From: Clostridiales bacterium
GTDB taxonomy: Bacteria > Bacillota > Clostridia > Oscillospirales > CAG-272
Length of the DNA stretch: 5,754 nucleotides
Direction of reading: 5' to 3'
Assembly: GCA_016280525.1 (NCBI GenBank)
Contig: JAEEGW010000211.1
Location: forward strand, 1 to 5,754
Positions within the stretch are counted from its first letter, which is position 1. Every line of letters starts with the position of its first letter. The notes under the pieces are model-generated. The model was not told the origin of the DNA and made no database searches. It saw only the letters and a program-made list of their open reading frames with translations. Below, in pieces: positions 1 through 5,419 of this stretch. The position numbers were made by a program, and so were the translations under genes.

Positions 1-287
1 TAACGCTGTATGAAACGGATGAAAACACGTTTTTGGCGGACACGCCCGGCTTCAGCCTGCTTGATTTTGAGAGATTCGATTTCTGTAAAAAGGAAGAGCT
101 GCCGTACCTGTTCCCGGAATTCGAGCCGTTTCTGTTCAAGTGCAAATATACGAAATGCACGCATACGAAAGAGGACGGCTGCGCAATAAAAAAAGCCGTG
201 TCCGACGGCGTCATAAGAGCGGAAAGATACGGGTCTTATTTATCCTTATACGAGGATATAAAAGATAAGAAAGACTGGGATAATTAA
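1..287 (+). CDS. rsgA: RsgA, small-subunit-dependent ribosome biogenesis GTPase (C-terminal part, 5' truncated by window)
   Basis: The gene enters the window already open in frame 3 and ends with TAA at 285-287. RsgA (YloQ/YjeQ) is a circularly permuted GTPase that checks late maturation of the 30S subunit in the cytoplasm. Visible here are the G3 motif DTPGF (about 39-53) and, further on, the zinc-knuckle signature of the family: Cys (141-143), x4, Cys (156-158), x, His (162-164), x5, Cys (180-182). After it comes the typical helical end with a GVIRAERYGSY segment, matching the family's 'G.I...RY..Y' C-terminus. The OB fold, G4/G5 and P-loop parts lie upstream and are not seen. In many Firmicutes rsgA is followed by rpe and thiN; here a hairpin and a repeat region follow instead, so it is the last gene of its transcript. 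Identification rests on motif recognition and is very secure. Confidence 0.95.
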   Translation, partial: TLYETDENTFLADTPGFSLLDFERFDFCKKEELPYLFPEFEPFLFKCKYTKCTHTKEDGCAIKKAVSDGVIRAERYGSYLSLYEDIKDKKDWDN

Positions 288-288
288 T

Positions 289-315
289 GGGGCTGCTGCG
301 TTAAGCTGCAGCCCC
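289..315 (+). terminator. Strong hairpin directly after rsgA, probable terminator or 3'-end stem
   Basis: GGGGCTGC (289-296) pairs perfectly with GCAGCCCC (308-315). Inside, after a T-T mismatch, a further GC/GC pair (298-299 with 305-306) leaves a GTTAA loop. It starts one base after the rsgA stop, the place expected for a transcript end. No T-run follows (AATGAATTGCG does), so it does not fit a standard intrinsic terminator and may act with Rho or as an RNA-stabilising stem. Because it is followed by AATGAATTG, the linker word of the adjacent hairpin array, it could also be the first unit of that array. Confidence 0.5.
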
Positions 316-317
316 AA

Positions 318-376
318 TGAATTGCGCTTGTAAGAGGTTAAAATAAATTACCACTCAGACATAACGGCGCAATTCA
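318..376. repeat. 10-bp perfect inverted repeat at left edge of the array
   Basis: TGAATTGCGC at 318-327 is the exact reverse complement of GCGCAATTCA at 367-376, with 39 nt between (A+T-rich, no recognisable motif). Each copy contains the GAATTG / CAATTC word used as linker in the rest of the array, so this looks like an outer pair of units facing inward. It may mark one boundary of the element. Confidence 0.65.
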
Positions 377-446
377 ATTCACGACGGATTTATCCGTCAA
401 TTCACGGCAAAGCCAATTCATTCCGCGTCAGCGGAAATTCATTCAT
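375..446. repeat. Left arm of hairpin array: three hairpins with AATTCA(C/T) linkers
   Basis: In order on the + strand: linker CAATTCAC (375-382); hairpin GACGGAT/ATCCGTC (383-398); linker CAATTCAC (398-405); hairpin GGC-AAA-GCC (406-414); linker CAATTCAT (414-421); hairpin TTCCGC-GTCA-GCGGAA (421-436); then AATTCATTCAT. The first stem is a 7-bp perfect match and the third is 6 bp. Linker starts are 16-23 nt apart, so the spacing is not strictly periodic. Confidence 0.75.
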
Positions 447-482
447 AATACGAATTTATTATTTAATCATAAAAATCTTAAA

Positions 483-561
483 AATGAATTGCCTTCGGCG
501 TGAATTGCGCCTCGCGGCGCGTGAATTGCCTTACGGCGTGAATTGCCCTTCGGGCGTGAAT
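483..561. repeat. Right arm of hairpin array: four hairpins with GTGAATTG linkers, overlapping a gene end
   Basis: In order on the + strand: ATGAATTG (484-491); hairpin GCC-TTC-GGC (491-499); GTGAATTG (500-507); hairpin GCGCC-TCGC-GGCGC (507-520); GTGAATTG (521-528); hairpin GCC-TTAC-GGC (528-537); GTGAATTG (538-545); hairpin GCCC-TTC-GGGC (545-555); GTGAAT (556-561). Linker starts fall at 484, 500, 521, 538 and 556. The last two units lie inside the - strand HAD gene that ends at 531 and encode its final residues. Read on the - strand, the arm ends with a run of five T's (480-485 region) a few bases past a 3-bp stem, too weak to call a terminator. Confidence 0.8.
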
Positions 562-1187
562 AAGGAACGTACGGCGGCAAGCGGGTCGTCGAAAACGGGC
601 TTCAGCGGGAGCAGCTTTTCCGCCGGCATGTGGCCACAGGAAACGAGCAGGCACTCTGCGCCTATCGCGTCCGCGGTCTGCGCGTCATGCTCCGTGTCGC
701 CTATCAGTACGGGACAGGCGGGATTCGCGCGCTTTGCCCATTCAAGCGCTATATCAGTCTTGCCCGCGGCGTGTATGTTGTCAAGTCCTATCACACCGTC
801 AAAATAGCCTCTTAGACCCATCATATCAAGCTGTTCGTAAACCATTTCGGTCTTTGACGCGGTGAGTATAAGCTGCGGTATCCCCGCGCTTTTAACGTAT
901 TTCAGCGCTTCTTCCGCGTGAGGGCAGGCTTTTATCGGGTCGTTATACTTGTTATAAAGTTCCACCCATTCGATCGCCAGCACTTCAAAGCTGACCTCGT
1001 TGAAATCAAAACCTATCCTTGCGTAATAATCTTTTATCGGAAAGCCGAAGACCTTCTGATATTCGGCAACGCCGGAAAGCGGCTTTTTGCCGTATTTGAT
1101 CAGAAGTTCGTTTATGCTTTTTATGCACGGCGTGACGTCGTCCAAGATCGTGCCGTTGAAATCCCAGAGGATATGCGAAGGTCTCAT
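531..1187 (-). CDS. HAD-superfamily hydrolase, phosphoglycolate phosphatase-like (helical cap), with variant motif I
   Basis: This 218-aa cytoplasmic protein has the HAD Rossmann core: motif I WDFNGTILDD (nucleophile Asp9), motif II LILTAS (Thr109), motif III Lys143 in GKTDIAL, and motif IV GDTEHD (Asp164, Asp168). Residues about 18-88 between motifs I and II form a helical C1 cap, as in Gph/PpaX/beta-phosphoglucomutase relatives. The usual acid/base Asp two residues after the nucleophile is Asn11 here. Such proteins remove phosphate from small metabolites; the substrate cannot be told from sequence. The ATG start (1187-1185) overlaps the mntP stop as ATGA, so translation is probably coupled and the two genes share a promoter. 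The last nine residues (FTPEGQFTP) and the stop are encoded by the hairpin array, so the ancestral protein probably ended near Leu209 or just after it. No standard terminator follows. The family call is secure; the precise reaction is unknown. Confidence 0.9.
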   Translation of the reverse strand: MRPSHILWDFNGTILDDVTPCIKSINELLIKYGKKPLSGVAEYQKVFGFPIKDYYARIGFDFNEVSFEVLAIEWVELYNKYNDPIKACPHAEEALKYVKSAGIPQLILTASKTEMVYEQLDMMGLRGYFDGVIGLDNIHAAGKTDIALEWAKRANPACPVLIGDTEHDAQTADAIGAECLLVSCGHMPAEKLLPLKPVFDDPLAAVRSLFTPEGQFTP

Positions 1188-1753
1188 AACGATAGTACCC
1201 CCAACCCTTCAAGCAAAAGTTTTATTCCTATAAGTATAAGTACGCAGCCGCCTATGACAGAAGCGGGCTTGCCGAATTTGGTTCCGAAAACGGAGCCTAA
1301 AAACACTCCGCCGAAGCACACCGCAAACGTTATACCGCCTATGACCGCGGCGTAAAGGCCGATGTTGACGCTATTGTTGAACGAGAAAGTGAAACCGACG
1401 GCTAACGCGTCTATGCTCGTCGCTACCGACAGTACGATAAGCTCTTTGATATTCAGCTTGTCGGACGTCTTGTCGTCCTCGCCTCTTATCGCGTCAAATA
1501 TCATTTTGCCGCCTATGAACGCGAGTATGCCGAAAGCGATAAAGTGGTCGAATTTATCTATGTATTCAATTATCCCGCGGCCGAGAAGCCAGCCGACAGC
1601 CGGCATAAGCGCCTGAAAACCGCCGAAAAACAGGCCGATTATCACCGCGCTTTTAAACAGCTTTGTCTTTAATTTAAGCCCCTTGCAAAGTGAAACCGAA
1701 AAAGCGTCCATTGCAAGGCTCAAAGACAATAATATCAGACTGAATATCTGCAT
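1184..1753 (-). CDS. mntP: MntP-family manganese efflux pump (DUF204/YebN)
   Basis: A 189-aa inner-membrane protein with six predicted membrane helices (about residues 3-22, 35-58, 68-88, 103-125, 132-155, 163-186), the normal MntP length. The family's two repeated halves each carry an acidic motif in a helix: LAMDAFSVS with Asp16 and TSIDALAVG with Asp115. Also present are the conserved FGGFQALMPAVGW segment (43-55) and the charged loop between helices 3 and 4 (about 89-102). MntP exports Mn2+ and protects cells from manganese excess. The ATG at 1753-1751 is preceded by GGAG (complement of 1762-1765) eight bases upstream, and the Met starts the first helix, so the start is well supported. 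It is first in a two-gene - strand unit with the HAD phosphatase. Many mntP genes are controlled by a yybP-ykoY Mn2+ riboswitch; the roughly 63-nt leader here is too short and lacks that motif. Confidence 0.95.
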   Translation of the reverse strand: MQIFSLILLSLSLAMDAFSVSLCKGLKLKTKLFKSAVIIGLFFGGFQALMPAVGWLLGRGIIEYIDKFDHFIAFGILAFIGGKMIFDAIRGEDDKTSDKLNIKELIVLSVATSIDALAVGFTFSFNNSVNIGLYAAVIGGITFAVCFGGVFLGSVFGTKFGKPASVIGGCVLILIGIKLLLEGLGVLSL

Positions 1754-1802
1754 ATTGTTTACTCCGGGGGAAAGAATAATTTAATAGAAAAGTATGTAAC
1801 AA

Positions 1803-1812
1803 AATACGTATT
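1803..1812. promoter_or_regulatory. Palindrome AATACGTATT near the mntP transcription start, possible operator
   Basis: AATACGTATT is a perfect 10-bp palindrome located about 4-13 nt downstream of the predicted mntP start, a usual place for a repressor site. A direct repeat GTATTA (1808-1813 and 1817-1822, 9 nt apart) overlaps it and reaches toward the -10 box. I do not recognise it as a known MntR, Fur or FapR/FadR site, and such a short palindrome in A+T-rich DNA can arise by chance. Confidence 0.3.
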
Positions 1813-1822
1813 AGCGGTATTA

Positions 1823-1851
1823 AATATAACATAAAAAAGCGATAAAGTCAA
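1823..1851 (-). promoter_or_regulatory. Sigma-A type promoter for mntP-HAD unit
   Basis: On the - strand, TTGACT (complement of 1846-1851) is followed after exactly 17 nt by TATATT (complement of 1823-1828); each box matches the consensus at five of six positions. The predicted start is near 1816, giving a leader of about 63 nt before the mntP ATG. It lies in the 120-nt gap shared with the divergent acyl-CoA synthetase gene. Confidence 0.75.
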
Positions 1852-1873
1852 GAGAATAATTCGGAGTTTTATT

Positions 1874-3556
1874 ATGAATAAAAACTATCCTTTATACAGC
1901 GTGACAAAATTCTATGATTTCAAGGAAATGATGGACATCGCCGTAAGAGAAGACGGCGACAAGACCGCGCTGAAATACAAAAGCAAAGGAACGGTCAAGG
2001 AGATAACGTACAAAGAGCTTGAAGAAAAAACGGATAAGCTCGGTACGGCGTTATCGTCTCTCGGCTTTAAAAACTGCAAATTCGCCGTCATATCCGAAAA
2101 CAGCTATAAATGGATAACCACGTTCATAACCGTATTAAAAGGCGCGGGCGTTATGGTGCCGATAGACAAGGACCTGCCGGAAGATGAGATGCTGCACCTC
2201 GTAAACAAAAGCGACGCGACGGTGCTGTTCTTTTCCGCTGCTAAAAAGCCGTTCGTTGAGGGCAATAAAGACAAAATGCCGAACATAAAGCTGTTTATAA
2301 ACTTCGACGATCACAGCAACGGAGAGTGGTACAGTTCTTTTTACAGGCTTCTCGAACTCGGCGGCAAAGAGCTTGACTCGGGAAACAGGACGTATCTTGA
2401 ACAGTCAAACCGCCGCGACGATCTTAAAATGATAGTTTTCACGTCCGGCACGACGGGCAGCGCAAAAGGCGTTATGATATCCCTTCGCAACCTCACCTCA
2501 ATGGTCTATTACGGCTTGCAGACGATAACCGTGGACGGCGTGGGTCTTTCCGTTCTGCCGTATCACCATATGTATGAAGCCGTATGCGACATTTTAGGAT
2601 CGTTCCACAAGCACTGCACGGTATGCGTAAACGAAAGTCTGCGCGCAGTATCCGAGAATCTAAAACTTTATAAACCGGATTATATTCTCGTCGTTCCCGT
2701 TTTCGTTGAGTTTTTCTACAACGCCGTATGGAAAAAAGCGGAAAAAACGGGCAAAGCGGAAACTCTGCGCAATTCTATAAAAATAAGCAACGCTCTGAGA
2801 AAAACCGGAATTGATTTAAGAAGCAGATTTTTTGCAAAAATACTTGACAGCTTCGGCGGAAATCTCAAAATGATAGTCACCGGCGGCGCGCCGCTGCGAG
2901 AAGAGCTCGGCGATTTCTTTGACGCGATAGGCATAAAGTTAAGAAACGGTTACGGCATAACCGAATGTTCGCCGCTTCTGTGCGTCAACAGAAACGATTA
3001 CAGCGATCACCACACCGTGGGCGTTCCCGTACCGTGCGTGGATATAAAAATATATCAGCCGGACGAGAACGGCGACGGGGAAATAGTCGCAAAAGGCGAT
3101 ACCGTAATGCTCGGATATTACAAAAACCGCGCGGCAACGGACGCGGTGCTCAAAGACGGCTGGTTCCATACCGGAGATATAGGTCATTTCAATAAAGACG
3201 GCAGGCTCGTGATAACCGGAAGAAAGAAAAATCTGATAGTCTTAAAAAACGGCAAAAACGTATATCCTGAGGAGATAGAAGGGTATCTTTCCGCTTCCGA
3301 ATATATAGCCGAGGTCGTAGTTTACGGAATCAAAAACGAAGCTGGGCAGGAGACCGGTCTTCTTGCCGAGATATACCCCGATCTCGACCGTACGAAAGGA
3401 ATGACGGAGAAGGAAATAAAAGACAAACTGTGGTCAGACGTCAAGTCAATAATGTCGTGCCACGCCACGTATAAACATATTTCCGAAATAAAACTGAGGG
3501 AAACGGAGTTTGAAAAAACGACGTCCAAAAAGATAAAACGAAACTACAACAACTAA
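1874..3556 (+). CDS. AMP-dependent acyl-CoA synthetase (long-chain fatty acid-CoA ligase type, ANL superfamily)
   Basis: This 560-aa protein carries the ordered ANL core motifs: A3 phosphate loop VFTSGTTGSAKGV (188-200), VTGGAP (335-340), A5 YGITE (360-364), A7 GWFHTGD (429-435, ribose-binding Asp435), A8 hinge GRKKNLIVLKNGKNVYPEEIE (449-469), and near the C-terminus TTSKKIKRN (549-557), whose Lys553 fits the A10 catalytic lysine. The enzyme would activate a carboxylic acid, probably a fatty acid, as acyl-adenylate and pass it to CoA; an acyl-ACP ligase role is an alternative. The A10 element reads TSKKIKR rather than the common TSGKIKR, a form I regard as acceptable for long-chain members. 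There is no signal peptide or membrane helix. ATG 1874 has CGGAG (1862-1866) seven bases upstream. The gene stands alone: divergent from mntP and followed by its own terminator. No clear sigma-A promoter was found in the short gap. Confidence 0.92.
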   Translation: MNKNYPLYSVTKFYDFKEMMDIAVREDGDKTALKYKSKGTVKEITYKELEEKTDKLGTALSSLGFKNCKFAVISENSYKWITTFITVLKGAGVMVPIDKDLPEDEMLHLVNKSDATVLFFSAAKKPFVEGNKDKMPNIKLFINFDDHSNGEWYSSFYRLLELGGKELDSGNRTYLEQSNRRDDLKMIVFTSGTTGSAKGVMISLRNLTSMVYYGLQTITVDGVGLSVLPYHHMYEAVCDILGSFHKHCTVCVNESLRAVSENLKLYKPDYILVVPVFVEFFYNAVWKKAEKTGKAETLRNSIKISNALRKTGIDLRSRFFAKILDSFGGNLKMIVTGGAPLREELGDFFDAIGIKLRNGYGITECSPLLCVNRNDYSDHHTVGVPVPCVDIKIYQPDENGDGEIVAKGDTVMLGYYKNRAATDAVLKDGWFHTGDIGHFNKDGRLVITGRKKNLIVLKNGKNVYPEEIEGYLSASEYIAEVVVYGIKNEAGQETGLLAEIYPDLDRTKGMTEKEIKDKLWSDVKSIMSCHATYKHISEIKLRETEFEKTTSKKIKRNYNN

Positions 3557-3560
3557 ACTC

Positions 3561-3593
3561 TCCGCTGTGAGAAGATCACAGCGGAAATTTTTT
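3561..3593 (+). terminator. Intrinsic terminator after acyl-CoA synthetase gene
   Basis: TCCGCTGTGA (3561-3570), loop GAAGA, and TCACAGCGGA (3576-3585) make a perfect 10-bp stem, followed by AA and six T's (3588-3593). It begins four bases after the stop codon and separates this gene from the dnaG-rpoD operon. The opposite strand has no T-run, so it works in the + direction. Confidence 0.93.
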
Positions 3594-3650
3594 AAAAAAA
3601 CTTTTTTACAAAAAGAGTAAAACAAGGAATAAAAATGTATATTATATACG

Positions 3651-3661
3651 AAAGGTGGTGA
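3651..3661 (+). promoter_or_regulatory. Ribosome binding site that fixes the dnaG TTG start
   Basis: AAAGGTGGTGA differs by one base from the ideal AAAGGAGGTGA complement of the 16S rRNA tail and ends five bases before TTG at 3666. The nearest upstream ATG (3635) is in another frame and no other in-frame start precedes the TTG, so this site supports the non-ATG start. Confidence 0.85.
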
Positions 3662-3665
3662 AATT

Positions 3666-5405
3666 TTGGCATATCCGGCAGAATTTTTAGAAGAACTGAA
3701 AAAAAGAAACAGGATAGTCGACGTTATAAATTCCTACGTGCCGCTGAAGCGCGCCGGAACTTTATACACCGCCTGCTGCCCGTTCCATAACGAAAAAACA
3801 CCGTCTTTCATGGTCTACGAAAGGACTGAATCGTTCTACTGCTTCGGCTGCGGAGCCGGCGGAGACGTCGTGAGCTTCGTTATGAAAGCGGATAACATAG
3901 ACTACCCGTCCGCCATAGAACAGCTTGCCCAGCGCGCCGGCCTCACCGTCCCGGACGACGGCTACAACCGCGAGGCGTCCGACAAAAGAAGACGCATACT
4001 TGACGCGAACAGGGAAGCCGCGAAATATTTCAACACGCAGCTCACCTCGGGTAAATACAAAGAGGCGACGGATTATATAAACGGCAGAGGACTTACCGCC
4101 GCTGTAAGGCATTTCGGCTTGGGCTACAGCCCGCCGGACAAAAAGCTGTTTGCGTATCTGACCGATCTCGGATACAAGCCGAATGAACTGCTGGACGCGT
4201 TTCTGTGCAACCGCGGCGGATACAGCACGTTTGAAAACCGCATCGTGTTCCCGATAATAGACGCTGCGGGCAACGTCGTCGGCTTCAGCGCGCGGTCGCT
4301 TGAAAAAAAGCCCGCGGAGGGGCAAAAATATAAGAATACGAACGATACGCCGGCTTTCAGCAAACGCAGAAATCTGTACGCCATGAATTTCGCAAAGAAC
4401 TCCAAAGAAGATTTCTTCATTTTGTGCGAAGGACAGACGGACGTCATAGCGCTCCATATGTCGGGTTTCACAAACGCCATCGCCTCGCTCGGAACGTCGT
4501 TTTCCGAAGAGCAGGCGGCGCTCATACGCAGATACAAAAACAAAGTCGTTATCTGTTACGACGGAGACGCCGCGGGCATATCAAAAACGAACGTCGTTAT
4601 AAAAATTTTATCCGGTGCGAACGTGGAGACGAAAGTCGTTAGCCTGCCGGACGGGTGCGACCCGGACGAATTCATACAAAAATACGGCAAGGAGAGGTTT
4701 TCGCTCCTTTTGCAGAAAAGCATAGGTCAGATGGATTACAGATGCGGACAGGCGCTTGCCTCTTACGATCTGAAATCCGCGGATCAGCGCGTGATCGCAA
4801 GCGAAAAGCTGGCGGATATAATCGCCGCCGTGCCGTCTCCCGTAGAGCGCGAGATATACACGGTAAAATACGCAAAGCAGCTTGACGTCTCGCCGGAAAG
4901 CTTCAAAGCTCTGATCGAGCAGAAGCATATAAAGCAGAGAAAAGCAAACAGCAAAAACGACCAGACGAAGCTCATACGTCAAAGCGAAGGTTACGGAGAC
5001 AGAGTCAATCCGGACAAGATCCGTATGACAAGAGCGACTAACGCGGAGGAAGCTCTGCTCGGCATAGCGCAGATAAACCCCGATTTTCTGCTCAAAGCGG
5101 AAGAGGAGGGTGTGCTTGACGAAAACGACTTCAAAACTGCGTTCAACCACCGCGTATATACGGCTATGAAAAACTGCATCAAAACCGAGGGCAGATACGA
5201 TCTGTCGTTCATAGCGTCGGAGTTTTCACCGGACGAAACGGGCAGGATAACGCGTATGCTGATCGCGAGAAACGATCTTTCCGACAACGGCTACGAGGTT
5301 TTTAAAGAAAACGCAAAAGCTCTGCGCGAGGAGGATCAGAGACCGACCGGCACAGCGTCGTTTGACGACATACAGGCGCTGATAAATAAAAAGAGTAATA
5401 AATGA
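3666..5405 (+). CDS. dnaG: DNA primase DnaG
   Basis: The 579-aa primase makes the short RNA primers for DNA replication at the fork, working with the replicative helicase. Domains in order: CHC2 zinc-binding domain with Cys38-x2-His41 and Cys59-x2-Cys62 (about 1-100); the polymerase core with FENRIVFPIIDAAGNVVGFSAR (189-210) and KYKNTNDTPAFSKRRNLY (221-238); the TOPRIM fold with Glu255 and Asp259 in CEGQTDV and Asp299/Asp301 in YDGDAAG, then LPDGCDPDEF (327-336); and a poorly conserved C-terminal helicase-binding region (about 450-579). The metal-binding acidic residues are intact. The EGQTD form replaces the better known EGYMD, keeping Glu and Asp. The start is TTG with a near-ideal ribosome binding site; residues MAYPAEFLEELKKRNRIVDVI match the normal DnaG N-terminus. 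Length is close to the usual ~600 aa. It is followed 14 nt later by rpoD, the classical macromolecular-synthesis arrangement, without rpsU. Confidence 0.98.
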   Translation: MAYPAEFLEELKKRNRIVDVINSYVPLKRAGTLYTACCPFHNEKTPSFMVYERTESFYCFGCGAGGDVVSFVMKADNIDYPSAIEQLAQRAGLTVPDDGYNREASDKRRRILDANREAAKYFNTQLTSGKYKEATDYINGRGLTAAVRHFGLGYSPPDKKLFAYLTDLGYKPNELLDAFLCNRGGYSTFENRIVFPIIDAAGNVVGFSARSLEKKPAEGQKYKNTNDTPAFSKRRNLYAMNFAKNSKEDFFILCEGQTDVIALHMSGFTNAIASLGTSFSEEQAALIRRYKNKVVICYDGDAAGISKTNVVIKILSGANVETKVVSLPDGCDPDEFIQKYGKERFSLLLQKSIGQMDYRCGQALASYDLKSADQRVIASEKLADIIAAVPSPVEREIYTVKYAKQLDVSPESFKALIEQKHIKQRKANSKNDQTKLIRQSEGYGDRVNPDKIRMTRATNAEEALLGIAQINPDFLLKAEEEGVLDENDFKTAFNHRVYTAMKNCIKTEGRYDLSFIASEFSPDETGRITRMLIARNDLSDNGYEVFKENAKALREEDQRPTGTASFDDIQALINKKSNK

Positions 5406-5419
5406 AAGGGAGAATATAG

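Larger units (their letters stand above)
316..561. repeat. Facing array of short hairpins with AATTCAC / GTGAATTG linkers (REP/BIME-like element)
   Basis: This gene-poor stretch is built from small G+C-rich hairpins separated by a constant linker. The left arm (about 367-446) carries the linker as CAATTCAC or AATTCAT; the right arm (about 483-561) carries the complement, GTGAATTG or ATGAATTG. The arms therefore face each other across an A+T-rich centre (444-482), which is bounded by a perfect 8-bp inverted repeat, AATTCATT (436-443) and AATGAATT (483-490). A second perfect 10-bp inverted repeat lies at the left edge: TGAATTGCGC (318-327) and GCGCAATTCA (367-376). The hairpin stems differ in sequence but stay self-complementary, which suggests that the structure rather than the sequence is kept. 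I see no convincing gene here. The layout resembles paired REP units (BIMEs) or a non-autonomous element; that comparison is inference. Confidence 0.8.

Noticed and set aside
480..499. Intrinsic terminator for the mntP-HAD unit on the - strand (GCC/GGC stem then T-run)
   Set aside because: The stem is only three pairs and is separated from the five T's by AATTCA, so it is too weak to be supported.
375..561. CRISPR array, because of short regular repeats
   Set aside because: The constant part is only about 8 bases, spacing varies from 16 to 23 nt, the units invert between arms, and the variable parts are self-complementary hairpins rather than spacers. No cas gene is present.
484..807. + strand open frame of 107 codons starting in the repeat array
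   Set aside because: It runs antisense to the well-supported HAD gene, begins inside the hairpin array, and has a low-complexity composition driven by the repeats, with no recognisable domain.
918..1355. + strand open frame of 145 codons
   Set aside because: It lies opposite both the HAD and mntP genes, which have clear family motifs; it is a shadow frame.
1754..1816. yybP-ykoY manganese riboswitch expected before mntP
   Set aside because: The leader is too short and A+T-rich, and I could not find the conserved G-rich loop pattern or a terminator/antiterminator stem.
3605..3645. Promoter for dnaG using TTTACA (3605-3610) and TATTAT (3640-3645)
   Set aside because: The spacing is 29 nt, far beyond 16-18, and this -10 would place the start inside the ribosome binding site. 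The other option, TAAAAA at 3630, has 19-nt spacing and a poor match.
3762..4457. - strand open frame of 231 codons
   Set aside because: It is fully inside dnaG on the other strand, Arg/Val/Phe-rich as expected from a shadow of a G+C-biased codon pattern, and has no domain or ribosome binding site.
4608..5150. - strand open frame of 180 codons
   Set aside because: It is antisense to the C-terminal half of dnaG, with no recognisable family and no upstream signals.
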